Of a stretch of DNA of 5,051 bases, positions 1-5,051 are shown one piece after another. Source of the DNA: Hyphomicrobiales bacterium (GTDB taxonomy: Bacteria; Pseudomonadota; Alphaproteobacteria; Rhizobiales; JAJFHB01); assembly GCA_021775795.1 (NCBI GenBank), contig JAJFHB010000348.1, forward strand, positions 1 through 5,051, read 5' to 3'. The notes beneath the pieces were generated by a model, which was not told the origin of the DNA, ran no database searches, and saw only the letters and a program-made list of their open reading frames with translations. Position 1 is the first letter of the stretch. Every line of letters begins with the position of its first letter. The translations under genes were made by a program, and so were the position numbers.

Positions 1-118
1 CCGTTGCCTCATTCGCCGCGTATGCCGCAGAAATTAATCCAAATTGTCGCGAATGAGTGACGCCGCCTCGATGCGGGCACTTCAGCGGGTCAAATCACGC
101 TCAAAATGATCTGGAATT

Positions 119-898
119 TCAGCTCGCAGAATGGCGCTGGAGAAACGCCTGCACATAGGGCGCAACGATGTCGGAGCTTTCCAGCAGGATCGAATGTTTC
201 AATCCTTCGAGGATAACCAGTTCAGAACTGGGCAATGCCTCATCAATGAGCCGGTTGAGGCGTGGATTACAGCCCCCGTCGAGCTCTCCGGTAAGTACCA
301 GACAAGGGGCTGAGATTTCATGCAGCCACGGCATCATTTCTGTTTGCGCGTAGATGTCGAAAACACTCAGGAAGACATCCTCCGGCGTATCGGTCACCTG
401 CTTGAGGCGCGCCGTGATGGCTTCAGGATGTGCGGCAATGAAATCATCCGTGAACCAGCGATCAACGAAGGTCGCAAGAGTGGCCGCAACACCGTTTTTG
501 CTCATGGCGTCTCGCACCGCATTCAGCTTGCCGCGGTCTTCTTCAGTGCGTCCAGCCGCCGTGCTCAAAAGGCCGACAGAGAGGACACGGTCGGGATGGG
601 CACGTGCATAGGCCGGCCCGATCATCCCGCCAAGAGAGTGGCCAATCACATGCGCCTGCTCGATGCCAAGGCTCACCCGCAGCGCTTCAAGATCCTCAAC
701 CAGTTCATCGAGTGTGTAGGGTGTCATCGCCAGCGGACTGTCACCATGGCCGCGCAGGTCATAGGCAATGCAGGTGAAGTCTTCCTTCAGATGTTCGCTG
801 AGAGCTGCCCAGGTGCTGCGCCGGGAGCCGATACCATGCACCATGAAAAGTGCAGGGCCAGTCCCGGATACCGTCGTGACACAATCAACAGCAGTCAT
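119..898 (-). CDS. alpha/beta-fold hydrolase (lactonase/esterase-like)
   Basis: A soluble 259-residue alpha/beta hydrolase, the usual length for single-domain members of the 3-oxoadipate enol-lactonase/haloperoxidase-like group. The oxyanion-hole HG lies at residues 21-22 (MVHGIGS). The YDLRGHGDS strand-turn lies at 46-54. The nucleophile elbow GHSLG is at 86-90, with Ser88 the nucleophile. Asp207 (TGELDGG) is the likely catalytic acid and His235 (LKHS) the catalytic base, so the triad looks intact. There is no signal peptide, so it is probably cytoplasmic. The ATG start is supported by an AAAGGTG Shine-Dalgarno 7 nt upstream (906-912). The start is only 14 nt after the stop of the flavin monooxygenase gene, so the two are very probably co-transcribed. 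In that context hydrolysis of an ester or lactone made by the monooxygenase is a reasonable inference, but the substrate cannot be read from sequence. Esterase, lactonase and C-C hydrolase activities all remain possible. Confidence 0.93.
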   Translation of the reverse strand: MTAVDCVTTVSGTGPALFMVHGIGSRRSTWAALSEHLKEDFTCIAYDLRGHGDSPLAMTPYTLDELVEDLEALRVSLGIEQAHVIGHSLGGMIGPAYARAHPDRVLSVGLLSTAAGRTEEDRGKLNAVRDAMSKNGVAATLATFVDRWFTDDFIAAHPEAITARLKQVTDTPEDVFLSVFDIYAQTEMMPWLHEISAPCLVLTGELDGGCNPRLNRLIDEALPSSELVILEGLKHSILLESSDIVAPYVQAFLQRHSAS

Positions 899-905
899 GT
901 TTTGA

Positions 906-912
906 CACCTTT
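906..912 (-). promoter_or_regulatory. ribosome binding site of the alpha/beta hydrolase
   Basis: On the minus strand AAAGGTG lies 7 nt before the ATG at 898. It sits against the stop codon of the upstream monooxygenase (913-915), fixing the hydrolase start and suggesting translational coupling in one transcript. Confidence 0.7.
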
Positions 913-1962
913 TCAGGCCGTTTGCAGTTTTGTTCGGGCAGAGGCTGTTTTGGTAAAATGCGGCATGACTTCTTCGGCGAAGCGCTGCATGCCCTCCAAA
1001 ATCTCACCCTGCGGCGATCCCAGGTTCATGTTCATGATCGTTTCATCAACGCCCGCCTCGGCATAGACCGAAAGCTTGTCAATCAGCTCTTGCGGCGTTC
1101 CGATTAGCAGGTTTTCCATCAGTTCATCTACCGATAAATGTGGCTCGATGGGTCGGATCGCGCCGTTCTCCACAATACCGGGGCCATTGACGTAGACATT
1201 GTCAAAGCGTTGATAATAACCATAGGCAAGCTCGGCCTTTTGCCGCTTTTCGGCCTCGTTTGAAACAACGAAACCGGGCCTCAGCAAAGACAAGGTGAGA
1301 TGGCTGCCGGCAGCGCCGAGCTCATCACGCCCGCGCGTAAACGCATTCACCTGCTCGAGCATGTGCTCCCGCGTGCCCTGCAGCGGCGTTGTCTGAATGT
1401 GAAAACCCCGCCGGGTGCAATGATAAATTGCCTCAGGCACCATAACCGCCATCATCATCTGTATGGGGCGTTCGGGCCTCGGCATCACCGTCAAAGCTTC
1501 AAAATTATAGTACTTGCCTTGCCAGGACACTTCTTCGCGGGTGAGCAGAGCCTGCAGGACATTGAGAGATTCATCAAACTTCTCGCGGGTATCATCTATC
1601 GCCACTCCGAGCCGTTCCATCTCGTATGGAAAGGCGCCTCGCCCGACACCGAGAATGAGCCGTCCCTCGGTGAGAATGTCTGCCATCACCAGTTCGCCGG
1701 CATAAACACGCATGTCATGGACAGGCAGGACGGCAATCGACGTGGCGATTTTGACGTTCCTGGTTTCCGCTGCAATCTTTACCGCCATCATTAGCGGCGC
1801 AGGTGTGATCAGGATGTTTATGAGGTGATGTTCCGGCACCGAGACCGAGGCGTAACCCAGATTATCTGCAAGTTTTGCCTGGGCAATCATGTCCCCGTAA
1901 AGACGGGCGCCGCCGTAGGATGTATCGGGATAATAGGAAGACAGGAAGTGATTGAATTCCAT
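913..1962 (-). CDS. LLM-class flavin-dependent monooxygenase (bacterial luciferase-like)
   Basis: A 349-residue luciferase-like monooxygenase of TIM-barrel fold. Members of this family use reduced FMN (or F420 in other taxa) and O2 to oxygenate aldehydes, ketones, sulfonates and similar compounds. Seen in the sequence: an N-terminal strand MEFNHFLSSYYP; the conserved VPEHH at residues 42-46; LPVHDMRVYAGEL at 79-91; the hallmark TEGRLILGVGRG at 98-109, which belongs to the flavin-binding barrel; and a late IGTPQELIDKL block at 287-297. Length is normal for the family. I chose the ATG at 1962 because the protein then begins directly at the first barrel strand and has a weak GGAT Shine-Dalgarno 8 nt upstream. 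An in-frame TTG at 2007 would add 15 residues of no family character. It leads a two-gene unit with the hydrolase and is divergent from the LysR gene, the probable regulator. No flavin reductase is visible here, so FMNH2 would come from elsewhere. The substrate is unknown. Confidence 0.92.
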   Translation of the reverse strand: MEFNHFLSSYYPDTSYGGARLYGDMIAQAKLADNLGYASVSVPEHHLINILITPAPLMMAVKIAAETRNVKIATSIAVLPVHDMRVYAGELVMADILTEGRLILGVGRGAFPYEMERLGVAIDDTREKFDESLNVLQALLTREEVSWQGKYYNFEALTVMPRPERPIQMMMAVMVPEAIYHCTRRGFHIQTTPLQGTREHMLEQVNAFTRGRDELGAAGSHLTLSLLRPGFVVSNEAEKRQKAELAYGYYQRFDNVYVNGPGIVENGAIRPIEPHLSVDELMENLLIGTPQELIDKLSVYAEAGVDETIMNMNLGSPQGEILEGMQRFAEEVMPHFTKTASARTKLQTA

Positions 1963-2017
1963 GGCCGTCGATCCGTTGTTCAGTTCGCGGGACTGCTTCT
2001 GACCCAAACGATGCCAT

Positions 2018-2046
2018 AGGATACAATAAGTAGAAAACGAATTATT
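2018..2046 (-). promoter_or_regulatory. possible promoter of the monooxygenase-hydrolase operon
   Basis: Read on the minus strand, TATCCT (2018-2023) matches four of six -10 positions. The hexamer 17 nt upstream (2041-2046, AATAAT) is a poor -35. A weak -35 is common at promoters that need an activator. With this -10, transcription would start near 2011 and the inverted repeat at 2059-2073 would be centred about 55 nt upstream, a normal place for LysR-type activation. The assignment is by eye and tentative. Confidence 0.25.
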
Positions 2047-2059
2047 TCAGTCATAATAT
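2031..2059 (+). promoter_or_regulatory. possible promoter of the LysR-type regulator gene
   Basis: TAGAAA (2031-2036) and TAATAT (2054-2059) each match four of six sigma-70 positions with a 17-nt spacer. An overlapping CATAAT (2052-2057) is a closer -10 match (five of six), but with that -35 the spacer is only 15 nt. Either -10 would put the start of transcription inside the inverted repeat at 2059-2073, which would suit autorepression. Tentative. Confidence 0.25.
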
Positions 2060-2073
2060 TCGAGTTATTCGAA
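2059..2073. promoter_or_regulatory. candidate LysR-type operator, TTCGA-N5-TCGAA
   Basis: This is an exact inverted repeat with five-base arms and a five-base centre (GTTAT). Dropping the outermost pair leaves T-N11-A within a dyad, the signature of LysR-type recognition sites. It lies 19 nt before the LysR start codon and about 100 nt before the divergent monooxygenase start, so one bound regulator could repress its own gene and activate the operon. A partly similar AT-rich element, GAATTATTTC, lies at 2039-2048 and might serve as a weaker second half of an extended site. The repeat is seen directly. Binding is inferred. Confidence 0.5.
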
Positions 2074-2079
2074 CTTCCT

Positions 2080-2084
2080 GAGAG
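2080..2084 (+). promoter_or_regulatory. ribosome binding site of the LysR-type gene
   Basis: GAGAG stands 8 nt before the ATG at 2093, a modest but well-spaced Shine-Dalgarno. It supports this start, as does the normal position of the helix-turn-helix near the N terminus. Confidence 0.5.
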
Positions 2085-2092
2085 CCGCAGCC

Positions 2093-2935
2093 ATGAACCT
2101 CGCAACCGTGCATACATTCCTGATGATCCTGGAGACCGGCAATCTCAACCGGGCTGCAGAGCGTTTGAACGTCACTCAATCCACAGTTACAGCGCGCCTC
2201 AACACCCTCGAGCAAGAGCTTGGCCAACCGCTTTTCACGCGCCGCAAATCAGGCGCAGAACTGACTTCCGCCGGTTTCAAGTTCCAGCGCTACGCCGAGC
2301 TCATGACCGACCTTTGGCGGCAGGCGCAGCAGGAAACATCCCTGCCCTCCGAGGTGGACGCCGTCTGCAACCTGGGTTGCAGCTATGATCTCTGGCCAAG
2401 CCATGGCCGCAGGCTTTTTGACAGTATACGTGCGACAGCTCCCTCTATCGCGTTGTCTGCCTGGCCGGGAGAACAGGCCAGCATTGAGCGCTGGCTTTCG
2501 AGCGGTCTTATAGATGCAGCTCTTTGCCATTCTCCCGCCTTGAGGGAAAACTGGACAGCTCATCGCATTTACGAAGAACCGTTGCTTCTTGTCTCAACGG
2601 AGCCGCGCGCCCTCATGCGTTGGGATCCTCTCTATGTTTATGTGGATATGGGTGAGGAGTTCCGCCGGGCCCATGCAACAGCCTACCCGGACGGTGACAC
2701 GCCCACGACCATCTTCGGCTCAGCACTTTGGGGACTTGAACACATCCTCGACCGTGGTGGTTCAGCCTACCTGCCCGAAAGCCTGGTGCATGGCCGCATC
2801 AAGGACGGCAGTTTGCACCTGGTACCATCCGCTCCGATCTTCCATCGCACCTGCTTTCTTGTGGTCAATTCCACTGTTGCAGGATCCTGGCCCTGGCTTG
2901 AAGACGTGCTGTCGAGAATGCAGCTTCAGCACTAA
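2093..2935 (+). CDS. LysR-type transcriptional regulator
   Basis: A 280-residue regulator, slightly shorter than the usual 290-310. Residues 1-60 form the LysR winged helix-turn-helix: FLMILETGNLNRAAERLNVTQ, with the helix-turn-helix at about 18-37, followed by LEQELGQPLFTRR (39-51) and LTSAG (57-61). A linker helix follows at about 62-85. The remainder (about 88-280) is the periplasmic-binding-protein-like effector domain, with features such as LSSGLIDAALCH and EEPLLLVSTEP. LysR proteins bind DNA as tetramers and usually activate a divergent operon in response to a pathway metabolite while repressing themselves. Here the divergent genes are the flavin monooxygenase and hydrolase, the probable targets, and a candidate operator lies between them. 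Its TAA overlaps the TAG of the convergent transporter gene, so no dedicated terminator separates them. The effector domain does not tell me the ligand. Confidence 0.95.
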   Translation: MNLATVHTFLMILETGNLNRAAERLNVTQSTVTARLNTLEQELGQPLFTRRKSGAELTSAGFKFQRYAELMTDLWRQAQQETSLPSEVDAVCNLGCSYDLWPSHGRRLFDSIRATAPSIALSAWPGEQASIERWLSSGLIDAALCHSPALRENWTAHRIYEEPLLLVSTEPRALMRWDPLYVYVDMGEEFRRAHATAYPDGDTPTTIFGSALWGLEHILDRGGSAYLPESLVHGRIKDGSLHLVPSAPIFHRTCFLVVNSTVAGSWPWLEDVLSRMQLQH

Positions 2936-3843
2936 GTGTTTTGCCGGGATGCTCGTCCCTCACGCCATGCCAGCACGAGAGCCCCAGCAACAATCAGTGC
3001 CGCACCAAGCCAGCTGGTCCAGGCCGGCAGTTCGCCAAAAAACGCAAAGTCATAAGCGGCTGCGAACACGAGGGTGGCGTAGAAGAAAGGCATGGCAAAG
3101 CTGGCTTCCGCACGGTGCATCGCCATCAAGAACAGCATCTGCGCGCAAACCATGGTACCGCCCAGAATTGCCATAACGCCCCATTGCAGTGGGCTTGGCT
3201 GCGTCCACACAAATGAAGCGGCGCAAAAAGCAACAAGAGCACCGGCTGCATTGTTGAGGATGAGAATGCGCAATGCCGGCTCGCTTCGCGACAGTCGTTT
3301 CACGAGGATGGCTTCCAGGCCCATGAAAAAAGCCGCACACAGGGCAACGAGTGCAATCGGGCGGAACGCTTCTGTTCCAGGCTGGATGAGAACGAGCGCA
3401 CCTATCAGGGCAATGCCCGCAGCTCCCCAGCGCCACGGCCCCACCCTTTCGCCCAGTATTGGTATCGCCAGAACCATGGCCACAAGCGGATTAAGGAAAC
3501 TGATCGCTGTTGCATCTGCCAGCGGTAAATAGGTGGCGGCAGTGAACAGGCAGCTCACACCCGCCCAGCCCACCAGCGAGCGGCCAAGGTGAAGCGCCCA
3601 CGGTGCACCGCTGAACGACGGCATACGCCAAAGCGCAAACGGTAAAAGACAGGCAAACCCGAAGGCATACCTCCCAAAAGAGATTTGCAGGGGGTGAAGT
3701 TCCTCCGCACCAAGCCCGCGGCCCAGGCCTTTCGCCATCAAGGTGGTGCCCGCGATCAGCGCGCACGCGGCAATCATCAACATGGCGCTGGCAAGAGCAT
3801 TCTGTGCGGGCTTTTCGCCCGGTGCGGATCCGGCAGTGGACAC
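2932..3843 (-). CDS. DMT-superfamily transporter with two EamA domains
   Basis: A 303-residue inner-membrane protein with about ten hydrophobic segments (roughly 17-37, 52-72, 86-105, 108-129, 138-155, 162-180, 190-212, 220-240, 246-266 and 275-293). This is the duplicated five-plus-five EamA layout. Each half carries the family's helix-end GE motif: NPLVAMVLAIPILGE ending at residue 132 and the related stretch ending FFGELP at 268-273. The C-terminal tail is short and basic (WREGRASR). Family members carry amino acids, nucleotide-sugar-like compounds and other metabolites, often as exporters. The substrate and direction here are unknown. The start is GTG, with no clear Shine-Dalgarno, 11 nt after the stop of the lyase gene, so translation is probably coupled to it. 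An internal ATG at codon 21, just inside the first segment, is a less likely start. The 3' end overlaps the LysR stop by 4 nt. Confidence 0.9.
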   Translation of the reverse strand: MSTAGSAPGEKPAQNALASAMLMIAACALIAGTTLMAKGLGRGLGAEELHPLQISFGRYAFGFACLLPFALWRMPSFSGAPWALHLGRSLVGWAGVSCLFTAATYLPLADATAISFLNPLVAMVLAIPILGERVGPWRWGAAGIALIGALVLIQPGTEAFRPIALVALCAAFFMGLEAILVKRLSRSEPALRILILNNAAGALVAFCAASFVWTQPSPLQWGVMAILGGTMVCAQMLFLMAMHRAEASFAMPFFYATLVFAAAYDFAFFGELPAWTSWLGAALIVAGALVLAWREGRASRQNT

Positions 3844-3854
3844 GATGGAGCCGG

Positions 3855-4772
3855 TCAGGCGGCCGGGTCGTAACCAAGACTGAAACCGATCCCATCCAGG
3901 TCATCAAAAAGCGCTGCCCGTGCGGCCTCATCCAATGCCATGAGCGGCGGCCGCACCTGTGCCCAGCCGGCATCACCGGAGGCGCGTGAGACAACGGCTT
4001 TCAAGGCCGGAATCATATCGTAGCGCTGCATCGTCTGACGCACACGGTTGAGCTCTTCCTGTTGCGCATCCGCGCCGTCTTCCTGCCAGCCCCGATAGAG
4101 GGCATCAATGCCGGCGGGATGGACATTCGCAATCGCTGATATGCAACCCACACCACCGTTGCGCATGTTTGCCAGAAGGAAGGCTTCACTGCCCACAAAC
4201 ACGCGAAAACCCGGAAACGCTTCCAGCATCGCCAGAGAGTTTGACCAGTCACCGGAGCTGTCTTTCACACCGCGTACCGTATCAGGATAATCCTTGAGCA
4301 ACCGCTCGATCACGGCAAGCGGGATGGGAACCTGGGCAATGGGGGGGATATGGTAGAGGTAAATATTGAGGCTCGCATCGCCAACCCGCTCAATCACTTC
4401 GGCGAAAGCTGCATAGAGACCATCATCACTGATGCCCTTGTAGTAAAAGGGCGGCAGCATCAAGACACCACCGCAGCCAAGTTCAGCGGCCTTCGACGAC
4501 AGGCGAACCGTATCAGGAATGGCACAGCAGCCAGTGCCGGGCATCATTCTGCCGGCATCAATGCCCGCATCTGTGAGGCGTTCCAGCAGATCGATCCGTT
4601 CGTCTACGGACAATGAATTGGCTTCTGAATTTGTGCCGAAGACCGCAAGCCCGCAATTCTGCGTCAGCAACCAGCGGGAAAAGGCGATGAGGCGATCATG
4701 ATCCGGTGTCAGATCGTCCCGGAAAGGCGTTACGACGGGGGCAAAAACGCCTGACATTTCGGCAGCACTCAT
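3855..4772 (-). CDS. dihydrodipicolinate synthase/N-acetylneuraminate lyase-superfamily aldolase or lyase
   Basis: A 305-residue class I (Schiff-base) aldolase-type TIM barrel, close to the family's usual 290-310. Visible in order: the opening strand GVFAPVVTPF (8-17); a GTNSEA motif at 46-51 where DapA has GTTGES; the PPFYYK loop with Tyr110 and Tyr111; NIYLYHIPP (136-144) with Tyr140 matching the catalytic tyrosine; and GVKDSSGD (168-175) with Lys170, the Schiff-base lysine. The position matching the DapA substrate-carboxylate arginine, five residues after the tyrosine, is Ile145. The enzyme is therefore probably not a lysine-pathway DapA, but a lyase, aldolase or dehydratase acting on another 2-oxo acid. 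The start is supported by GAGG 8 nt before the ATG. It is followed by the EamA transporter after 11 nt, giving a likely transporter-enzyme operon. Alternatives include a sugar-acid dehydratase, a sialate-lyase-like enzyme or an aromatic hydratase-aldolase. The reaction cannot be fixed from sequence. Confidence 0.9.
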   Translation of the reverse strand: MSAAEMSGVFAPVVTPFRDDLTPDHDRLIAFSRWLLTQNCGLAVFGTNSEANSLSVDERIDLLERLTDAGIDAGRMMPGTGCCAIPDTVRLSSKAAELGCGGVLMLPPFYYKGISDDGLYAAFAEVIERVGDASLNIYLYHIPPIAQVPIPLAVIERLLKDYPDTVRGVKDSSGDWSNSLAMLEAFPGFRVFVGSEAFLLANMRNGGVGCISAIANVHPAGIDALYRGWQEDGADAQQEELNRVRQTMQRYDMIPALKAVVSRASGDAGWAQVRPPLMALDEAARAALFDDLDGIGFSLGYDPAA

Positions 4773-4780
4773 GATGCGAA

Positions 4781-4784
4781 CCTC
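4781..4784 (-). promoter_or_regulatory. ribosome binding site of the lyase gene
   Basis: On the minus strand GAGG stands 8 nt upstream of the ATG at 4772. It supports the chosen start over the in-frame ATG at codon 6. Confidence 0.55.
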
Positions 4785-4895
4785 GCTGATGGGGGTTTTG
4801 GTCTGGAGTGCTTCAGATAGGACGTCGAGCCAGGCTTGGCCAGCAACAAATGGTCACCGCTCCCCGAATTTGCTTATCTCCGGCGCGCTCAGCGA

Positions 4896-5051
4896 TCAGA
4901 AGCTGTCAGGCGCTGGACCACCGTGGACGAGGCCGCGGAGGTACCACTCATTCAGATGATAGGTGAATACCAGCTTCAGGCTGCTCCACGATTGGGCGCT
5001 TTGGCGTTCCTGATAGGCAGGAAATCTGTACTCAACAATGATTGCATCGTC
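4896..5051 (-). CDS. 3' end of an unidentified gene, cut by the window edge
   Basis: The minus strand is open from the right edge for 51 codons to a TGA at 4896-4898. The frame reads like a real protein end. It begins DDAIIVEYRFPAYQER, then alternates hydrophobic and polar residues in a likely beta-hairpin (SSLKLVFTYH, turn LNE, WYLRGLVHG), and finishes GGPAPDSF. No start lies inside the window, so this is the C-terminal fragment of a longer protein. I do not recognise the family. The terminal strand pair is of a kind seen at the end of several small alpha+beta folds, which is not enough to name it. It runs in the same direction as the lyase gene with a 123-nt gap (4773-4895), so the two may share a transcript, although the gap leaves room for a promoter. 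No terminator hairpin with a T-run follows the stop. Confidence 0.6.
   Translation of the reverse strand, partial: DDAIIVEYRFPAYQERQSAQSWSSLKLVFTYHLNEWYLRGLVHGGPAPDSF

Larger units (their letters stand above)
1963..2092. promoter_or_regulatory. divergent promoter region between monooxygenase and LysR genes
   Basis: This 130-nt non-coding gap separates two divergent start codons and is much more AT-rich than the flanking genes, especially from about 2021 to 2075. This is the classic arrangement for a LysR-type regulator and its target operon, with shared control sequences. The individual sites are listed separately. Confidence 0.75.

Noticed and set aside
1..60. Short plus-strand tails that could be the 3' end of a convergent gene (one frame stops at 58-60, another at 54-56)
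   Set aside because: Both frames are open only for the 17-19 codons available and neither has convincing protein character. There is no way to choose between them or against chance. I see no supportable gene or terminator in 1-118.
99..118. Possible terminator after the hydrolase operon (ATCA/TGAT arms around 96-111)
   Set aside because: The arms are only four bases and there is no GC-rich stem or T-run on the minus strand, so it does not qualify as an intrinsic terminator.
320..1066. A 248-codon plus-strand open frame across the hydrolase and the end of the monooxygenase
   Set aside because: It is antisense to two motif-rich genes and crosses their junction. Its translation has no family features and is a shadow of the GC-rich codon pattern.
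2589..3176. A 195-codon plus-strand frame overlapping the LysR and transporter genes
   Set aside because: It is in another frame of a clear LysR gene and then antisense to the transporter. It is rich in Arg, Ser and Pro with no domain character.
3491..3994. A 167-codon minus-strand frame across the lyase-transporter junction
   Set aside because: It is an alternate frame of two well-supported genes, with Cys/Arg/His-rich low-plausibility protein sequence.
3855..4772. Naming the lyase gene dapA
   Set aside because: The Schiff-base lysine and tyrosine are present, but the DapA-type arginine is absent and the GTTGE motif is altered. The gene neighbourhood is also not a lysine-biosynthesis one.
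4771..4959. A 62-codon plus-strand frame upstream of the lyase gene
   Set aside because: It overlaps the better-supported truncated minus-strand frame and has no Shine-Dalgarno or recognisable motif.

Overview
The window reads as chromosomal DNA of a proteobacterium, most likely an alphaproteobacterium. That rests on moderately high GC by eye, closely packed metabolic genes, a divergently placed LysR-type regulator, and protein styles common in Rhizobiales- or Roseobacter-like accessory metabolic loci. Genus assignment is not possible from sequence alone. There are no tRNA or rRNA genes, insertion sequences, CRISPR arrays or phage genes.

Layout, left to right. Positions 1-118 hold no gene I can support. 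A minus-strand pair, transcribed right to left, fills 119-1962: a bacterial-luciferase-like flavin monooxygenase (LLM family, 1962 to 913), then, 14 nt downstream, an alpha/beta hydrolase (898 to 119). The 130-nt region 1963-2092 is a divergent promoter region. It carries an exact inverted repeat (TTCGA-N5-TCGAA) with the T-N11-A signature of LysR-type regulators. The LysR-type regulator itself runs rightwards from 2093 to 2935. Its stop codon overlaps the stop codon of a convergent EamA/DMT-family membrane transporter (3843 to 2932, minus). That transporter lies 11 nt downstream of a dihydrodipicolinate synthase/N-acetylneuraminate lyase-superfamily enzyme (4772 to 3855, minus). The last 156 bases contain the 3' end of another minus-strand gene of unknown function, cut by the window edge.

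Together the genes look like a small regulated catabolic locus for an unidentified organic compound. The LysR protein probably controls the divergent monooxygenase-hydrolase pair. A flavin monooxygenase followed by a hydrolase would suit oxygenation of a ketone or similar compound to an ester or lactone and then its hydrolysis. The Schiff-base lyase/aldolase and the transporter could handle a 2-oxo acid and the movement of substrate or product. The lyase keeps the Schiff-base lysine and tyrosine. It lacks the substrate-binding arginine expected of true DapA and has a variant GTNSEA motif, so lysine biosynthesis is unlikely. The pathway-level link is inference. The individual family assignments are well supported by motifs.
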